DNA from: Pseudomonas costantinii
GTDB lineage: Bacteria > Pseudomonadota > Gammaproteobacteria > Pseudomonadales > Pseudomonadaceae
Reading direction: 5' to 3'
DNA length: 64,000 nt
Assembly (NCBI RefSeq): GCF_001870435.1
Contig: NZ_MDDR01000030.1
Location: forward strand, 1 to 64,000
Shown here: positions 63,876 through 64,000 of the stretch, piece after piece
How the letters are laid out: every line of letters begins with the position of its first letter
How positions within the stretch are numbered: position 1 is the first letter of the stretch
Program-made: the position numbers and the translations under genes
The notes under the pieces: model-generated
Database searches by the model: none
What the model was told of the DNA's origin: nothing
What the model saw: only the letters and a program-made list of their open reading frames with translations

Positions 63876-64000
63876 TATATCCGTTATTTCGGTAACGGCC
63901 GCTTATGGTTCCGCCCTTACGGCCAGCTCTTTCAAGGTCTTTGAAAAACTGGCCATATCTGGCTGATACCAACCAGTGAAGTGCGAACACTGTCCCTGTG
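63876..64000. repeat. Partial dispersed repeat at window end
   Basis: Follows the CorA-like stop. TATCCGTTATTTCGGTAACG and the CAAGGTCTTTGAAAAACTGG stretch match the 57.1-57.4 kb element, the latter in inverted orientation. The element runs off the window. Confidence 0.8.

Overview
The window is a chromosomal segment of a fluorescent pseudomonad, most likely the Pseudomonas fluorescens group. The evidence is the G+C-rich coding sequence, gene content typical of Pseudomonas (nadK–pepN block, ptxS/kguEKTD, dpkA, the fap amyloid operon, sfnG) and several copies of dispersed palindromic repeats that I recognise as common in this group. It holds about 50 protein genes. I found no rRNA, tRNA, CRISPR array, insertion sequence or prophage.

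Layout. 0-0.49 kb: a large cruciform repeat. 0.49-11.2 kb: housekeeping block (DUF1853, nadK, metallophosphoesterase, glpG-like rhomboid, YeaC-like, DUF2797, pepN; then a WYL regulator, a SnoaL-like protein, zapE and a GNAT). 11.3-16.1 kb: small secreted protein, Fur-box-preceded TonB siderophore receptor, CptA-type phosphoethanolamine transferase, and a 58-residue coiled-coil gene. 16.4-20.1 kb: translationally coupled gnd-zwf-HAD operon and a DUF1652-like protein. 20.4-27.8 kb: functional-amyloid locus fapABCDEF (minus strand), a convergent sigma-54 activator with a degenerate receiver domain, and an orphan FecR-like anti-sigma protein. 28-36.7 kb: PepSY protein, dpkA, DUF883 protein, LysR/nitrilase pair, GNAT, LEA14-like lipoprotein, NCS2 purine permease, chemoreceptor. 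36.7-42 kb: 2-ketogluconate operon kguEKTD with ptxS and two PtxS operators. 42-48.2 kb: two related proteins of unknown function followed by a pertactin-type autotransporter. 48.2-56.2 kb: DUF1345 protein, RND efflux pump with its adaptor, divergent RstAB-like two-component system, methyltransferase. 56.3-64 kb: TauE/SafE transporter, sulfur-scavenging acyl-CoA-dehydrogenase-like gene and sfnG, a GNAT-C39 peptidase fusion divergent from a RimK-type ATP-grasp ligase, and a CorA-like protein, flanked by inverted copies of a dispersed repeat.

How the genes work together. The fap operon encodes fibre subunits (FapB, FapC), a C39-type protease (FapD), FapA, FapE and the outer-membrane exporter FapF. 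Upstream of fapA I see a good -24/-12 sigma-54 promoter and two matching 18-bp palindromes, so the activator gene just beyond fapF is the obvious candidate regulator. The ptxS-kgu block imports and phosphorylates 2-ketogluconate and reduces it, feeding the pathway that also uses the gnd/zwf enzymes. sfnG also carries a sigma-54 promoter and a palindrome, consistent with sulfur-starvation control.

Best candidates for undescribed biology: (i) the paired palindromes plus VpsR-like activator as a fap control circuit; (ii) the two paralogous beta-rich proteins without signal peptides next to an autotransporter; (iii) the GNAT-C39 / RimK-like / CorA-like module. All product names come from reading the sequence, not from database searches.
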